From NCBI RefSeq assembly GCF_947260015.1, contig NZ_CAMYOM010000006.1, positions 1 through 64,000 of the forward strand: a DNA stretch of 64,000 bases, read 5' to 3'. This document shows positions 47,055 to 56,466 of this stretch, piece after piece. Position numbers and translations under genes: made by a program. A model generated the notes under the pieces. That model had not been told where the DNA came from. It was given only the letters and a program-made list of their open reading frames with translations, and searched no databases. The stretch comes from an uncultured Eudoraea sp. (GTDB lineage Bacteria > Bacteroidota > Bacteroidia > Flavobacteriales > Flavobacteriaceae). The first letter of the stretch is position 1. Each line of letters opens with the position of its first letter.

Positions 47055-47714
47055 TTAAGATTGTGTAAGAACACCGACCATCACCCAGATTTTTTTATCC
47101 TTGTCTTCTTCCCAATAGCCAAGGTCTTTTTCTATTGCGATCACCTCAAAACCAGCCTCTTTTAATTCATTTTTAACATATTTCGGTGCAATTGTATGGC
47201 TTTGGGTTTGCTCTTGCCTTGATTTCCCAATCATTTGTTGTTTAAGTTTTTCCAGAATTAAAATACGGCCATCTGGTTTTAATGCCTTTTTTACATGAAA
47301 AAGGATTTGTTTATAGTCATTCATTTCATGGTAGGCATCTATAATGAAAACAACATCTATGCTATTTTCCTGTAATTTAGGATCGTCATAGTCCCCTAAA
47401 ATGGTGTGTATATTTCCGATACCCCTTTTAGAGACAATATCATTTAGTTTGTTTAAACGATCCTCCCGAACGTCCACAGAATATACACTTCCGGTCTCAC
47501 CAATAAAATCTGAAAGTCGAATGCTCATATAACCCTGGTGGCAACCTATATCGGCAACTTTGTTACCAACCTGGATGTTAGCAATTTGGAATATTTCGGC
47601 AACTTTCATCCATTTATCGCGAGCCTTCCATTCACTCTCGGAATATTGGCAATACATTTCAGGGACGAATACTAAAAACAAAAAAAAGCCAATGCTAATT
47701 ACTCTGAAACACAT
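47055..47714 (-). CDS. Exported class I SAM methyltransferase-like protein
   Basis: 219 residues. A likely signal peptide (RVISIGFFLFLVFVPEMYC) is followed by a Rossmann methyltransferase fold: VADIGCHQGYMSIRLSDF for motif I, VYSVDVREDRL for motif II and DAYHEM plus KPDGRILILEKL downstream. Motif I has Cys-His in place of a glycine, which may weaken SAM binding. The closest family is Methyltransf_11/31; the substrate is not predictable. It lies upstream of the DUF4251 pseudogene on the same strand. Confidence 0.78.
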   Translation of the reverse strand: MCFRVISIGFFLFLVFVPEMYCQYSESEWKARDKWMKVAEIFQIANIQVGNKVADIGCHQGYMSIRLSDFIGETGSVYSVDVREDRLNKLNDIVSKRGIGNIHTILGDYDDPKLQENSIDVVFIIDAYHEMNDYKQILFHVKKALKPDGRILILEKLKQQMIGKSRQEQTQSHTIAPKYVKNELKEAGFEVIAIEKDLGYWEEDKDKKIWVMVGVLTQS

Positions 47715-47776
47715 CTTTAAAAGATACTATTTTCAAAAATAAAAGGAACTTAAATCTATCTTAAATTCTATATGCA

Positions 47777-49666
47777 TTATCGTTTTTTAACAGGCAATCT
47801 GATTTGAGACGGATATTGTTTAGAATGATGTACACTATTGCGGGCAACTACTCCCTCTTTTTCATCGAAATTATCCCCTCCAGTATTTAAATTTCTAGCG
47901 AATCTGGGAAAATTACTGCTCGAGACTTCGATGCGAATTCTATGCCCTTTTTCAAAAAAGTTACTTGTAGACATTGGTGTTAAGTTTATTTCATACACCT
48001 TTTCCTTTTCCATAAATACTTCCTTATCATAACCTTCTCTATATCGTACGCGTTGTATGGTTTCATCAAGGTTAAATGCCCGCCCATCGGGATAAACATC
48101 AATTAGTTTTATTGTAAAATCTGTGTCTTTGGCATCAGATGAAATATACAGTTTACTTTCAATAAATCCAGTTACTTCTAAACCTTCTTCCAGGGGTTCT
48201 GTGGTATAAACAAGAATATCTTGTCTTGTTTCCATGGTTTGTTGATCGTAGGCACCTCCTTTTACCGCATTCCCTGTGCAACAAACATTCCCACCATACG
48301 ACTTCACGGGATTCATAGGATCATATTTAAAACTATCGGGGGTGTTTCCACTTTCAGGCTCTTTTATACTAAGCCTTCCATCCCCGTATAAGCTATTGGC
48401 TTTACCACCACTAGTCAAATAATAGGTTTTCAACTCTGAGCTTTCCGGAGGCCAGGTTTCGGAAGACTGCCAAACATTAGTGCCCATAGTATAATATTGA
48501 ACTCTTGGAGTGTCGTCCTTAAATTTGTTGTTTTCTTCTTTTAGCCAAAGATCAAACCATGAATATATTTGCTCCTTATAATTAAGCCTTGCGTCTCCTA
48601 CATTTCTTTCACCGACTATAGTATTTGCAGTAGCCCTGGCATATCTGCAATGCAATGTAGGTGCGATTACCAAATACTGATTGTCTCGTACAAATTGGTC
48701 TTTACTATTGTTTCTGACATGATTATATAATGCCAGGTTAGGGCTTATAGATACATCATACCATGAGGCAAACCAAAAACTCGGCACGCCTATTTCCATA
48801 TCGTCGTGGTAGAGCCCACCTGTATACCAATCTTCATGATTAGGATTACGCTTTACCATTTTGTCAAAAACCTCTCGTTTCCCTTTAATATTCTGTAAAA
48901 TATCTTGAATAGGTAAATGTGCCAAAGCTTCGGACATATCTACAGGCGGATTTTCAGGCGCCAAATCATAGAATCTGGAAATACGTATAAGGTCTTCCTG
49001 AGTAGCTCCTTCGGGGATTCGGGGTTTATACTTATCATGCTCCACACCATAAAGCCAAGCAAAAAACAGTAACTGCTCTGCACCACCTCTGTACCAATTA
49101 CCCTGTTCATAATAGTCGCCAACTCTTCCTACTCCTGCTCCAAAACTTTGAGGCACCATAGCGGCATGTGAAGGATGATCCAAAGCCGCAACGGCCATCT
49201 GCCATTCTGCAGTGGATGAGCATCCAAGCGTTCCAATCTTGCCGTTAGACCAAGGCTGATCCTTCATCCAGCTAAAGGCATCATAACCATCGGTCAGTGG
49301 AATACCTAATATATCCCATTCACCTTCGGAATAATATCTTCCACGCTCATTTTGTACGACATAGGCATAACCTCGTTGTACAACTTCGTATGCTTTTTCC
49401 GTTGTTCTGGTTTTTTGTTCGCCATCTCCCCATGAATTAAAATTATATGGTGTTCTGGAGAATATGACAGGTACTTTTTTATCAGTTTTAGGTCGGTATA
49501 TATCTGTAGCCAATCGTATTCCATCTCGCATTGGCATCATTACTTTCTGATCTATTATAGCAATTTCTTGGAGCTTTTCAAATATATCATTCTGTGCATG
49601 GATCTGAAAAAGGCCTAAAGAAAAGATTATTATAAATAATAGAAAAGTGGTTAGATGTGTTCTCAT
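47777..49666 (-). CDS. CocE/NonD-family (X-Pro dipeptidyl-peptidase-like) hydrolase
   Basis: 629 residues with a signal peptide ([25 protein letters not shown]). The S15 core is clear: [26 protein letters not shown] and [15 protein letters not shown] around the nucleophile, then GWYD-like WFASWYDVS. The C-terminal X-Pro/CocE jelly roll begins near residue 480 ([22 protein letters not shown]). It should cleave esters, amides or glutaryl compounds in the periplasm. Single gene; the composite scar 49718-49941 lies upstream of it. Confidence 0.9.
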   Translation of the reverse strand: MRTHLTTFLLFIIIFSLGLFQIHAQNDIFEKLQEIAIIDQKVMMPMRDGIRLATDIYRPKTDKKVPVIFSRTPYNFNSWGDGEQKTRTTEKAYEVVQRGYAYVVQNERGRYYSEGEWDILGIPLTDGYDAFSWMKDQPWSNGKIGTLGCSSTAEWQMAVAALDHPSHAAMVPQSFGAGVGRVGDYYEQGNWYRGGAEQLLFFAWLYGVEHDKYKPRIPEGATQEDLIRISRFYDLAPENPPVDMSEALAHLPIQDILQNIKGKREVFDKMVKRNPNHEDWYTGGLYHDDMEIGVPSFWFASWYDVSISPNLALYNHVRNNSKDQFVRDNQYLVIAPTLHCRYARATANTIVGERNVGDARLNYKEQIYSWFDLWLKEENNKFKDDTPRVQYYTMGTNVWQSSETWPPESSELKTYYLTSGGKANSLYGDGRLSIKEPESGNTPDSFKYDPMNPVKSYGGNVCCTGNAVKGGAYDQQTMETRQDILVYTTEPLEEGLEVTGFIESKLYISSDAKDTDFTIKLIDVYPDGRAFNLDETIQRVRYREGYDKEVFMEKEKVYEINLTPMSTSNFFEKGHRIRIEVSSSNFPRFARNLNTGGDNFDEKEGVVARNSVHHSKQYPSQIRLPVKKR

Positions 49667-49717
49667 TATGTTGGTTTTTTTAAAATAATCATTTAATATC
49701 GAAAATAGAAAAATACA

Positions 49718-49834
49718 CTATCGCTTTAACATAAAAAACCCAACCTGCGAATTACCTTTGGTAGTTTCTATTCTGTACCAATAAGAATCAGAAGCCTGGG
49801 GTTTACTATTAAAACTACCATCCCACACTTGATC
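49718..49834 (-). pseudogene. Relic of a type IX secretion C-terminal sorting domain
   Basis: An open stretch reads DQVWDGSFNSKPQASDSYWY, then RIETTKGNSQVGFFMLKR and a stop. The W-D-G, Y-W-Y, and final L-K-R pattern is the typical end of gliding-motility-associated (type B) sorting domains. The rest of the protein is missing; upstream in the same orientation lies the pcm remnant, in a different frame. Confidence 0.75.
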
Positions 49835-49839
49835 CGCAA

Positions 49840-49941
49840 TTATTTATGGTCTATTTGACTATAAGCGAATGCCGTAAGCAAGGAAATTATTCCCATTAAG
49901 GTTAATTTAAATCCAAATTCAGTTTTAGATAATGATGCCAT
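49840..49941 (-). pseudogene. Truncated duplicate of the pcm N-terminus
   Basis: 33 codons from an ATG read to a stop. The middle, LMGIISLLTAFAYSQIDHK, matches the pcm signal region (LAGIISLLTAFAYSQIDHK) with one change, and the DNA is nearly identical over ~55 bp. The N-terminus has diverged. The copy ends where pcm continues with QLREN. It is therefore a dead fragment, 3.5 kb from the intact gene. The remaining space 49667-49998 holds no other gene. Confidence 0.85.
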
Positions 49942-49998
49942 TAAGTTCTATAGTAAAATTCGATAAAATATAAAGTTAATCCTTTTTATCACTTCAAT

Positions 49999-52167
49999 TT
50001 ATTTATTAAACCAGTAAGTGAGTTTTAGGGTAATTGACCAAATCCTGCCGCCAAATGGTTCCAATAATTCATTATTGGTGTAGACCAGGAACAAATCCGA
50101 AGCTGGTTTATAGCGCCATTGAAACCTTGAGTTTAAATTAAAATTTTTAGATTGTTCGTTATATTGAAACAAAGTAGCAAAAAATAGTTTGTTGGTAAAT
50201 GTAATATCTACTTCAGATCCTATTAACCAAAATTCTGTAGTATTCCATGGTTCGGGTAATTTTATGTTATTATAACTAATATTTGAGCTAAGGCTAACAT
50301 ATGGTTGAAAACGATAGCCCAATTCGCCTGTTATGCCTATTCTCTTACCGGCTTCATAGTAACCCCCAACTCTTCCGCCTGCAGAATATGTAAACATACT
50401 TTGTGGTCTGGAATTATATTCAAATCTAAAGCCATTCCATCGATGTTTGGTTCCTGCAGCTAAAGAATCTTTTCCAGTGCCTGTAGGATCAAAAGGCGTT
50501 AATAATTCAACATATTCATTGAATCCTGTCAGGTTTATACTGCTTCGGTTACGAAAGTTTATGAGGTATTGTAGAAAATTCAGATGATCTGTTTCCTTAA
50601 TTTTTTCATCAAAATAATAATTTAATTTTCCAACAGGCCCATGGCTTACAACCGGGCCGGCTTTAGGGAAAAATAAATGTCCTAAAAATGCACTGAATTT
50701 AAAATATCCTGTTCTGGGCACGAAGCCAACTTCCGCAGTGTATTCACTATCCACATATTCTTCTTGAATGCCCCAGTTCCATCTTCTACTCTTGTATTCA
50801 ATATTGGCAGCCTGAGTAATCCCGTTTCCCTGTTTATCTGGTGAAAATGATTTGAGTATAAAGGCTTTTCCATTCCACAAGTTATCTGGAGAGGCCAGAT
50901 TATATTCCAATCCAAAATTCCGATTGAATTTTGGGTAGATTGTACGCAGAGAGTCATTATCTTCGGGATAGTTAATAGACTGCTTATTTACAAAAAGTAG
51001 CCCGATGGTAGATCTACTAAATACTTGTCGTTGCAGGCTAATTACGCCAAAATTTTGACTTGGAAGTCCTGTTTCTTCGACTTTTGCGGTTTGAATATCC
51101 ATTACTCCCAAACGCCACTTTTCACCAAGGTTTCCGCTGAGTCGTAATCCTGCATCAATTGGAATACCAAGTCCAATTCGTCTCGAAAAGAAGGGCCTGA
51201 TAGTCTCAAAACCGAAGCTTGCAAACAAATCAGCGTTTTCAAGGAAGAATTGTCTTCTTTCCGGAAAAAAAAGTTCAAATCTATCAAGATTTGTAATCTG
51301 CCGGTCTACTTCAACTTGAGAAAAATCCGGATTTATCGTCAGGTCAAGGTTTAGCGAGGAGGACAGACTTATTTTAACATCGCCACCCACTTTGGCCTCA
51401 TAGTCTGTATTTTCATCTAAATCATAAGTCGTTTGCCCCAATGCATATGGGATTAAGGAAAAGTTGAAACGTGGTGTAGGAGGAGCTTCATCCCAAACTA
51501 ATACCCCGGTATAAGCCAATGAAGCTGTAGGAAATTGCCTTGGTATTGGTGTCCAACTAGATTTTTCACTTGATGCTAAATGAAGTCTGCTAAAATTAAT
51601 CCCCCATTCTTTAACCCCATCTTCATACCTTATGGATTTAAATGGAAGGGCCATTTCAAAAACCCATTTTTCGTCGTCCCGAGTTACTTCTGATATCCAT
51701 TTGCTATCCCAATTGAGATCAACGTTGCCTCCCGCAAACATGGTCCCATCCCACTGAGCCCCTGCCGCATTCGAACCAAATGTAAACCCGGTTGTTTGGT
51801 TATTAAAGGGATCTAAGAATAATAAAAAATTGTCATTCTTTCCGAAGGAAAAATCACGCCGCATAGATTCCACGAAATAACGCCCGGGAACACTGTTATA
51901 AAAAGTAGCGATTAAATAAATATTAGTGTCATCATAGGTCATCCGTATTTCAGACTTATCTGTAGCCTTGTCGATGTCCATTGGTAATACCATAAAAAAG
52001 TCTTTGGCTACATCAGTTCCTTTCCAGACTTCATCATCGGCAAGGCCATCTATTTTTACAGGTAAATTGGTCTTTCGAATATTTAAGCGAAAACCTTCAT
52101 TCTTTTTTTGGGCAGAAAGCTGTAGTACAATTACTAAAAGGATTAATGTAAGGAGTAACTTCTTCAT
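49999..52167 (-). CDS. DUF5916 outer-membrane protein with CBM9-like domain
   Basis: 722 residues from ATG 52167 (an ATG 9 codons upstream is less likely because the signal peptide MKKLLLTLILLVIVLQLSAQ starts here). Residues ~25-200 are a carbohydrate-binding CBM9-like domain (IDGLADDEVWKGTDVAKDF, IRMTYDDTNIYLIATF). The remainder is a beta-barrel DUF5916 region that ends in ITLKLTYWFNK, with FFPERRQFFLENADLFASFGFETIRPFFSRRIG (spanning 33 residues) as a family hallmark. A ligand is not predictable. A 14-bp palindrome lies upstream at 52195-52208. Confidence 0.92.
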   Translation of the reverse strand: MKKLLLTLILLVIVLQLSAQKKNEGFRLNIRKTNLPVKIDGLADDEVWKGTDVAKDFFMVLPMDIDKATDKSEIRMTYDDTNIYLIATFYNSVPGRYFVESMRRDFSFGKNDNFLLFLDPFNNQTTGFTFGSNAAGAQWDGTMFAGGNVDLNWDSKWISEVTRDDEKWVFEMALPFKSIRYEDGVKEWGINFSRLHLASSEKSSWTPIPRQFPTASLAYTGVLVWDEAPPTPRFNFSLIPYALGQTTYDLDENTDYEAKVGGDVKISLSSSLNLDLTINPDFSQVEVDRQITNLDRFELFFPERRQFFLENADLFASFGFETIRPFFSRRIGLGIPIDAGLRLSGNLGEKWRLGVMDIQTAKVEETGLPSQNFGVISLQRQVFSRSTIGLLFVNKQSINYPEDNDSLRTIYPKFNRNFGLEYNLASPDNLWNGKAFILKSFSPDKQGNGITQAANIEYKSRRWNWGIQEEYVDSEYTAEVGFVPRTGYFKFSAFLGHLFFPKAGPVVSHGPVGKLNYYFDEKIKETDHLNFLQYLINFRNRSSINLTGFNEYVELLTPFDPTGTGKDSLAAGTKHRWNGFRFEYNSRPQSMFTYSAGGRVGGYYEAGKRIGITGELGYRFQPYVSLSSNISYNNIKLPEPWNTTEFWLIGSEVDITFTNKLFFATLFQYNEQSKNFNLNSRFQWRYKPASDLFLVYTNNELLEPFGGRIWSITLKLTYWFNK

Positions 52168-52194
52168 GTTACTTTTTTGATGAATCGCCTGCAT

Positions 52195-52208
52195 TCGCTT
52201 ATAAGCGA
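52195..52208. promoter_or_regulatory. Perfect 14-bp palindrome upstream of the DUF5916 gene
   Basis: TCGCTTATAAGCGA is perfectly symmetrical and ends 28 bp before the DUF5916 start codon. Its position close to a start codon fits a repressor site, but no regulator gene is adjacent. Confidence 0.4.
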
Positions 52209-52342
52209 CATTTACACCTACTAAAATGACTAAAAAATGAAATTAAAGATCGTGGTTCGTTTATTCTAAAACTATGATAAAGTTCAGTAAAAATTAAAAA
52301 AGATCCTGAAATTAAACACTGATATAATAAGCAGCTAAAAAA

Positions 52343-52359
52343 GCCCCATAAAGTGGGGC
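52343..52359 (-). terminator. Intrinsic terminator after the sigma-factor operon
   Basis: GCCCCA-TAAAG-TGGGGC forms a 6-bp GC-rich stem and is followed on the minus strand by a run of T residues. It lies 28 bp after the stop of the membrane-protein gene. Confidence 0.85.
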
Positions 52360-52386
52360 CTAATAAAAAAAGGGAAATATTGATTT

Positions 52387-52983
52387 TTAAGCTTCCAATT
52401 CCTTAAGAATATTTTCTGCGGAATTGGTTATATTCTTGTAGCACTTATAACCCCATCTGGTAAAGAAAAACAAGAAAATAGCCATTATTGGCAAGTAAAT
52501 GAGCCAGATCCTGCTTTGCAGAAAAAGATCCTTATTATTCATGATTTTACTAAATACGGGCAAGCATGTAAACATTAAGACAAAACTCAAATATATTCCA
52601 ACCCTTTGCATAAGCAGTAATTGGTTCTTTGCCTTAGTATAACCTACAATCGTTTCTTTAAAACTATTTTTTACAATATTCATGCGTTTAATTTTCCCTA
52701 ATAATCCCAAAGTAATAACAGGTAAAATAATTAAGAAAACAACGGTAAATATCCCACAGGCAAGAAGATACCAGGTGTCTAACTTATCCATGTTGACCAA
52801 AAAATAAATGGCCATAAGGAAACATATTACGGCTCCTATTGATTCATAAAATGTGATCTTATCAAACTTTGTCCTAAATTTTTCCTTTGTCATTTTCATA
52901 ATTAGTTCATTGGTTAGTTTTTTTTGCTGCTCTAATTGATCACTCATTTCTGACCAAATTGTTTGGATTTCTTCTAAGTCCAT
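52387..52983 (-). CDS. Membrane protein, probable anti-sigma factor
   Basis: 198 residues with four membrane segments (AVICFLMAIYFLV, YLLACGIFTVVFLIILPVITLGLL, IYLSFVLMFTCLPV, LIYLPIMAIFLFFF). The cytoplasmic N-terminus, MDLEEIQTIWSEMSDQLEQQ, resembles the leading segment of many Bacteroidota sigma-linked membrane proteins. It starts 3 bp after the ECF sigma gene, so it is likely the sigma regulator, but no named anti-sigma domain is recognised; the call is from context. Confidence 0.6.
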   Translation of the reverse strand: MDLEEIQTIWSEMSDQLEQQKKLTNELIMKMTKEKFRTKFDKITFYESIGAVICFLMAIYFLVNMDKLDTWYLLACGIFTVVFLIILPVITLGLLGKIKRMNIVKNSFKETIVGYTKAKNQLLLMQRVGIYLSFVLMFTCLPVFSKIMNNKDLFLQSRIWLIYLPIMAIFLFFFTRWGYKCYKNITNSAENILKELEA

Positions 52984-52986
52984 ATC

Positions 52987-53475
52987 TTATTTTTTCAATA
53001 TTCTTGATTTTAATTTTTGCTTAATCCGGGAAATACGAGTTCCAACATTAGTTTCGCTTAACCCCGTGATTTCGGCAATCTCCTGGTACTTTTTGCCCTC
53101 CAGTAAAAGAAGTATTAAACCTTTTTCCAATATGTTCAACTCGTGAATATGTTCATATACCATTTTCAAACGGTTTTCAAATTCTGGATCATAATTTTCC
53201 GTTTGTCTCAAAACAACCTGATCTATGCCAGTCGTAGTCGAATGTTTTTTGCCTTTCTTTAATTGACCTATTGCGGTATTTAATGCTATACGATACATCC
53301 AGGTACTAATTTTAGATTCATTTCGAAAAGAATCAAAGGACTTCCACAATTGATAGACAATTTCCTGATATAAATCTTTTTGGTCCTGTCCGTTTTGTGT
53401 GTAGATCGTGGTGATTTTAAAAATAACACCTTCATTTTCCTTGATTATCCTGGTAAATGATTCTTCTTTACCCAT
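52987..53475 (-). CDS. ECF-type RNA polymerase sigma factor
   Basis: 162 residues with region 2 (DLYQEIVYQLWKSFDSFRNESKISTWMYRIALNTAI, ~36 residues) and region 4 (LLLEGKKYQEIAEITGLSETNVGTRISRIKQKLK). Small size and the adjacent membrane-protein gene place it in the ECF class that answers envelope signals. Regulon unknown. It starts the two-gene unit ending at the terminator 52343-52359. Confidence 0.92.
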   Translation of the reverse strand: MGKEESFTRIIKENEGVIFKITTIYTQNGQDQKDLYQEIVYQLWKSFDSFRNESKISTWMYRIALNTAIGQLKKGKKHSTTTGIDQVVLRQTENYDPEFENRLKMVYEHIHELNILEKGLILLLLEGKKYQEIAEITGLSETNVGTRISRIKQKLKSRILKK

Positions 53476-53673
53476 ATTTTCACAACTTCTGTTTAATTAG
53501 TTGACCTATTCCTAAAAAAATCACACTTTCCTGAAAATTTTTATAGAGGTAAGGAAAATTGCCACTTTATGAATATATCAAAAATGGTATTTCTAATAAA
53601 ATTACACTAAGGAGTTTATTAGTAAATAGTTATAAAGTCTATTTGGGATATCTTCACCAGAAAACCATATAGT

Positions 53674-54765
53674 TTAGTTGTCGAACAAACTTTGATCGAG
53701 TCCGGGCAGTAATTTTAAAGCATTTTTATAATATACTTTTCTCAATACTTCGTCCGGGAGATCTAACCCATACATAGCCCAGAATGCGTGATACTTTTTG
53801 TAATAGGGAAAATATTCATCAGCCGTTTCCAAAACTCTGAAATAGGTTGGAAATTCCTTCGGATTCCAGCTGTCTTTACCAAAAAGTATACGATCCTGAT
53901 GAGCTATAAAGAACTTTCGGGCATTTCGTGGTTGCCTTCCAAGTTCGGCTATGATAGCGCCAATACCCACATACATATTTGGCATTTGTTTCAAAAGTTC
54001 GGCTAGTTTTTCTAAATTATTAGCATACCATCCCATATGTGCATTAATAAATTTAGTTTGCGGATGTTTCCTAATCATATTGTGCTGTTCACCAATTATT
54101 TGTTCCCATGGAGCGGGATTATCTGCTGACCGTTTCCTTCGTGGTCTTGTTTTTAATTCTAACCAGCGCTCGTTATAACTATCAATTGGATCCCAGAACG
54201 ACTTTGGATCTGCGGCATGTATAAGAACCGGAATGCCTAATTCTCCACATTTGGCCCAAATAGGATCTAATCGACGGTCATCAATTGCTATTCGTTTTCC
54301 ATTAACATCCTTATTTCTAAGCCCCAGGCTTTTATATATTTTGAGTCCTTTAGCACCGTTTTTTACATCCTGTTCTAAATTCTTCACTGCATTTTCTGCC
54401 CAATCTACATTTCCAACTCCCTGGAAATCTACGTTGGCAAAGACTACAAACCTATTTGGGTAATTTTGATTTACATTGTTAAGCATATTTTGGAGACCTT
54501 CGCCCGATCCCCCACTCAGATTAACCATTACGGCCATATTTAAGTCATCCATAGCAGTGATTAACTGTGTTAAGTCTTGAGTGGCCATTTTAAACTGATG
54601 ACTATGAATATCAATAAATGGATACTTTGCTTTCTCTACTATATTTTCAGTAACCACCAGTGTGGATTTCGGATTGTACTCTTCAAATTCCATCTCCTGG
54701 GCATGTGCCTGAAATAAAAAAGTTAAAAGAAATAAAGGAAGAAAATGGTTTTTAAAGGAGGTCAT
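53674..54765 (-). CDS. Exported amidohydrolase-family protein
   Basis: 363 residues with a signal peptide (MTSFKNHFLPLFLLTFLFQAHAQ). An Amidohydro_2-like TIM barrel has FIDIHSHQF for the first metal ligands, ILFGKDSWNPKEFP near the end with an Asp and KFINAHMGWYA with another His. The family includes decarboxylases and lactone hydrolases of aromatic acids. The substrate is unknown. Single gene, 82 bp after the end of the Moco operon (mocA side). Confidence 0.85.
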   Translation of the reverse strand: MTSFKNHFLPLFLLTFLFQAHAQEMEFEEYNPKSTLVVTENIVEKAKYPFIDIHSHQFKMATQDLTQLITAMDDLNMAVMVNLSGGSGEGLQNMLNNVNQNYPNRFVVFANVDFQGVGNVDWAENAVKNLEQDVKNGAKGLKIYKSLGLRNKDVNGKRIAIDDRRLDPIWAKCGELGIPVLIHAADPKSFWDPIDSYNERWLELKTRPRRKRSADNPAPWEQIIGEQHNMIRKHPQTKFINAHMGWYANNLEKLAELLKQMPNMYVGIGAIIAELGRQPRNARKFFIAHQDRILFGKDSWNPKEFPTYFRVLETADEYFPYYKKYHAFWAMYGLDLPDEVLRKVYYKNALKLLPGLDQSLFDN

Positions 54766-54847
54766 ATATATGTTTTTTAATATTCGAAAAATACTATAAA
54801 TCTATAACGCTTGAATTATTAAATAAAAGCATCTTAAATAATTACAA

Positions 54848-55459
54848 TTAGTCATTGGACATTTTTAGAAGGTTATTATAATCTTCTAAAGTATCTACAT
54901 CATAAATTTTTTCTAAAGGGTTTAAAACATGTACTTTATCTCCACATTTATTAAGTATAAGTTGAGCACCATTATCGCCATCTAATTTCTGTAAATCAGT
55001 AAAATAGGTTCGTTTAAACAGAGCCGGCACTCCAATTTTATCACCATATCTGCTACCAATAAGTTCAATTTTACTATTGCTATAAATACCTATAATTTCA
55101 TCAAGATATTCAGTATCTATTAAAGCCTGATCCGCAAGAAGAATTAGTACCGCATCTGTGTCATTGTTATGATCCAACAAATAATTAACTCCACAAGATA
55201 TTGAGGTTCCCATGCCTGACTTCCACTCGGTATTTTCAAGAAAAATTACATTATTCGTTTTTATTTTGATAGTCTCTTTTATTAACCGGGCGTTAGAACC
55301 AAGGATTACAATTAGCTGATTTGCTTTTGATGATTTGGCTATTTTAATAGTATGCTCCAGAAGAGTTGAATCTTTCCAAGGTAAGAGCTGTTTAATTTTT
55401 CCCATTCTACTGGAAGATCCTGCGGCAAGAATTACGATAGTTACCTTAGAATTCATCAA
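54848..55459 (-). CDS. MocA/MobA-like nucleotidyltransferase
   Basis: 203 residues. The nucleotide-binding start is VILAAGSSSRMGKIKQLLPW, and ADQALIDTEYLDEI supplies the metal-binding Asp region. It is closest to the MocA group, which transfers CMP to molybdopterin to make the cytosine dinucleotide used by xanthine-dehydrogenase-like enzymes. It overlaps the end of the XdhC gene by 4 bp and is the last gene of the operon. Confidence 0.88.
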   Translation of the reverse strand: MMNSKVTIVILAAGSSSRMGKIKQLLPWKDSTLLEHTIKIAKSSKANQLIVILGSNARLIKETIKIKTNNVIFLENTEWKSGMGTSISCGVNYLLDHNNDTDAVLILLADQALIDTEYLDEIIGIYSNSKIELIGSRYGDKIGVPALFKRTYFTDLQKLDGDNGAQLILNKCGDKVHVLNPLEKIYDVDTLEDYNNLLKMSND

Positions 55460-56466
55460 TTATGTATTGTACCCAATTTATTCCTTAAAAGCATAGGGTC
55501 TTTTTTACGAAATACTGCAAGGATTTCGGCTATTATAGATACCGCTATTTCCTGAGGAGTTTCTGCGCCAATATTTATACCTGCTGGTCCGTAAATGGAT
55601 TCAATGAAAGTATCTGATACTTCCGGGTTGTATTCCATTAGTTCATTTAATAGCTTTTCTCTGCGTGATGAAGGTCCTAACAAACCGAGATATATTGGTG
55701 TAACTTCCTTAAGTGCCAGTAAATATTTAAGATCTTTTACATAACTATGAGTCATTAACACAAGAGCAGTTTGGTTATCTACTAATTGAGGATCAAATTG
55801 TTCTGGCAGCTGTGAAAGAAATTGCTGAGTTCCGGGAAAATCGGCAATACTCTTTTCTTCGGTAGGCGTTGATATGACGGTTACCTCCCATCCTGTCATT
55901 GCGGCATATGAGCATAATTGAACTGCATCATGTTCTGAACCAATTATTACCAATTGAAAACAGGGAGTCAGTTTTTGCTGAAATACCTCGACCCCTTTTT
56001 TAGTAATGAAATCGGGTCTCAGCGTTAAGGTGCTGTTATCAACTTTGAGAAAACTACCTAATTCTTCACTACTACTTTCCTGTCTTGTAAAATATGATAC
56101 AAGCTCAAAGCTTTTCCGTTCTTTAATCGTCTGCCAAAAAGTTTTTAAAGTGGTCTCATTTGGACTAAATGGTTCTAATAGAATATATAAGATACCTTCA
56201 CACCCCAAACGGTAACGCCCATCGTAGGTCATAACTTTCGGTATCCCACTACTAAACACACTTTCGGCCTGTCTTTGTATCTCTTTCTCTACACATCCCC
56301 CACTGACGGCGCCAATCATTTTCCAATTATCAAGGATTAGCATCCGTACACCAGGACGGCGATAAGAAGAGCCTTCCAGTGCCACAACAGTTGCCAGAAC
56401 TGCTTTGTAGCCAGATTTATTATTCCTTTGGTAGGCAGTGAATATATGTTTTAATTCATGAGTCAT
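55456..56466 (-). CDS. XdhC/CoxI-family molybdoenzyme maturation protein
   Basis: 336 residues with an N-terminal XdhC/CoxI domain (GSSYRRPGVRMLILDNWKMIGAVSGGCVEKEIQRQA, ~35 residues) and a C-terminal Rossmann-like XdhC_C domain (TPIYLGLLGPSSRREKLL, IYGPAGINIGAETPQEIAVSI). XdhC proteins bind the cofactor and assist its sulfuration and insertion into hydroxylases. The gene follows moeA with no gap and overlaps the MocA gene by 4 bp. Confidence 0.93.
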   Translation of the reverse strand: MTHELKHIFTAYQRNNKSGYKAVLATVVALEGSSYRRPGVRMLILDNWKMIGAVSGGCVEKEIQRQAESVFSSGIPKVMTYDGRYRLGCEGILYILLEPFSPNETTLKTFWQTIKERKSFELVSYFTRQESSSEELGSFLKVDNSTLTLRPDFITKKGVEVFQQKLTPCFQLVIIGSEHDAVQLCSYAAMTGWEVTVISTPTEEKSIADFPGTQQFLSQLPEQFDPQLVDNQTALVLMTHSYVKDLKYLLALKEVTPIYLGLLGPSSRREKLLNELMEYNPEVSDTFIESIYGPAGINIGAETPQEIAVSIIAEILAVFRKKDPMLLRNKLGTIHN

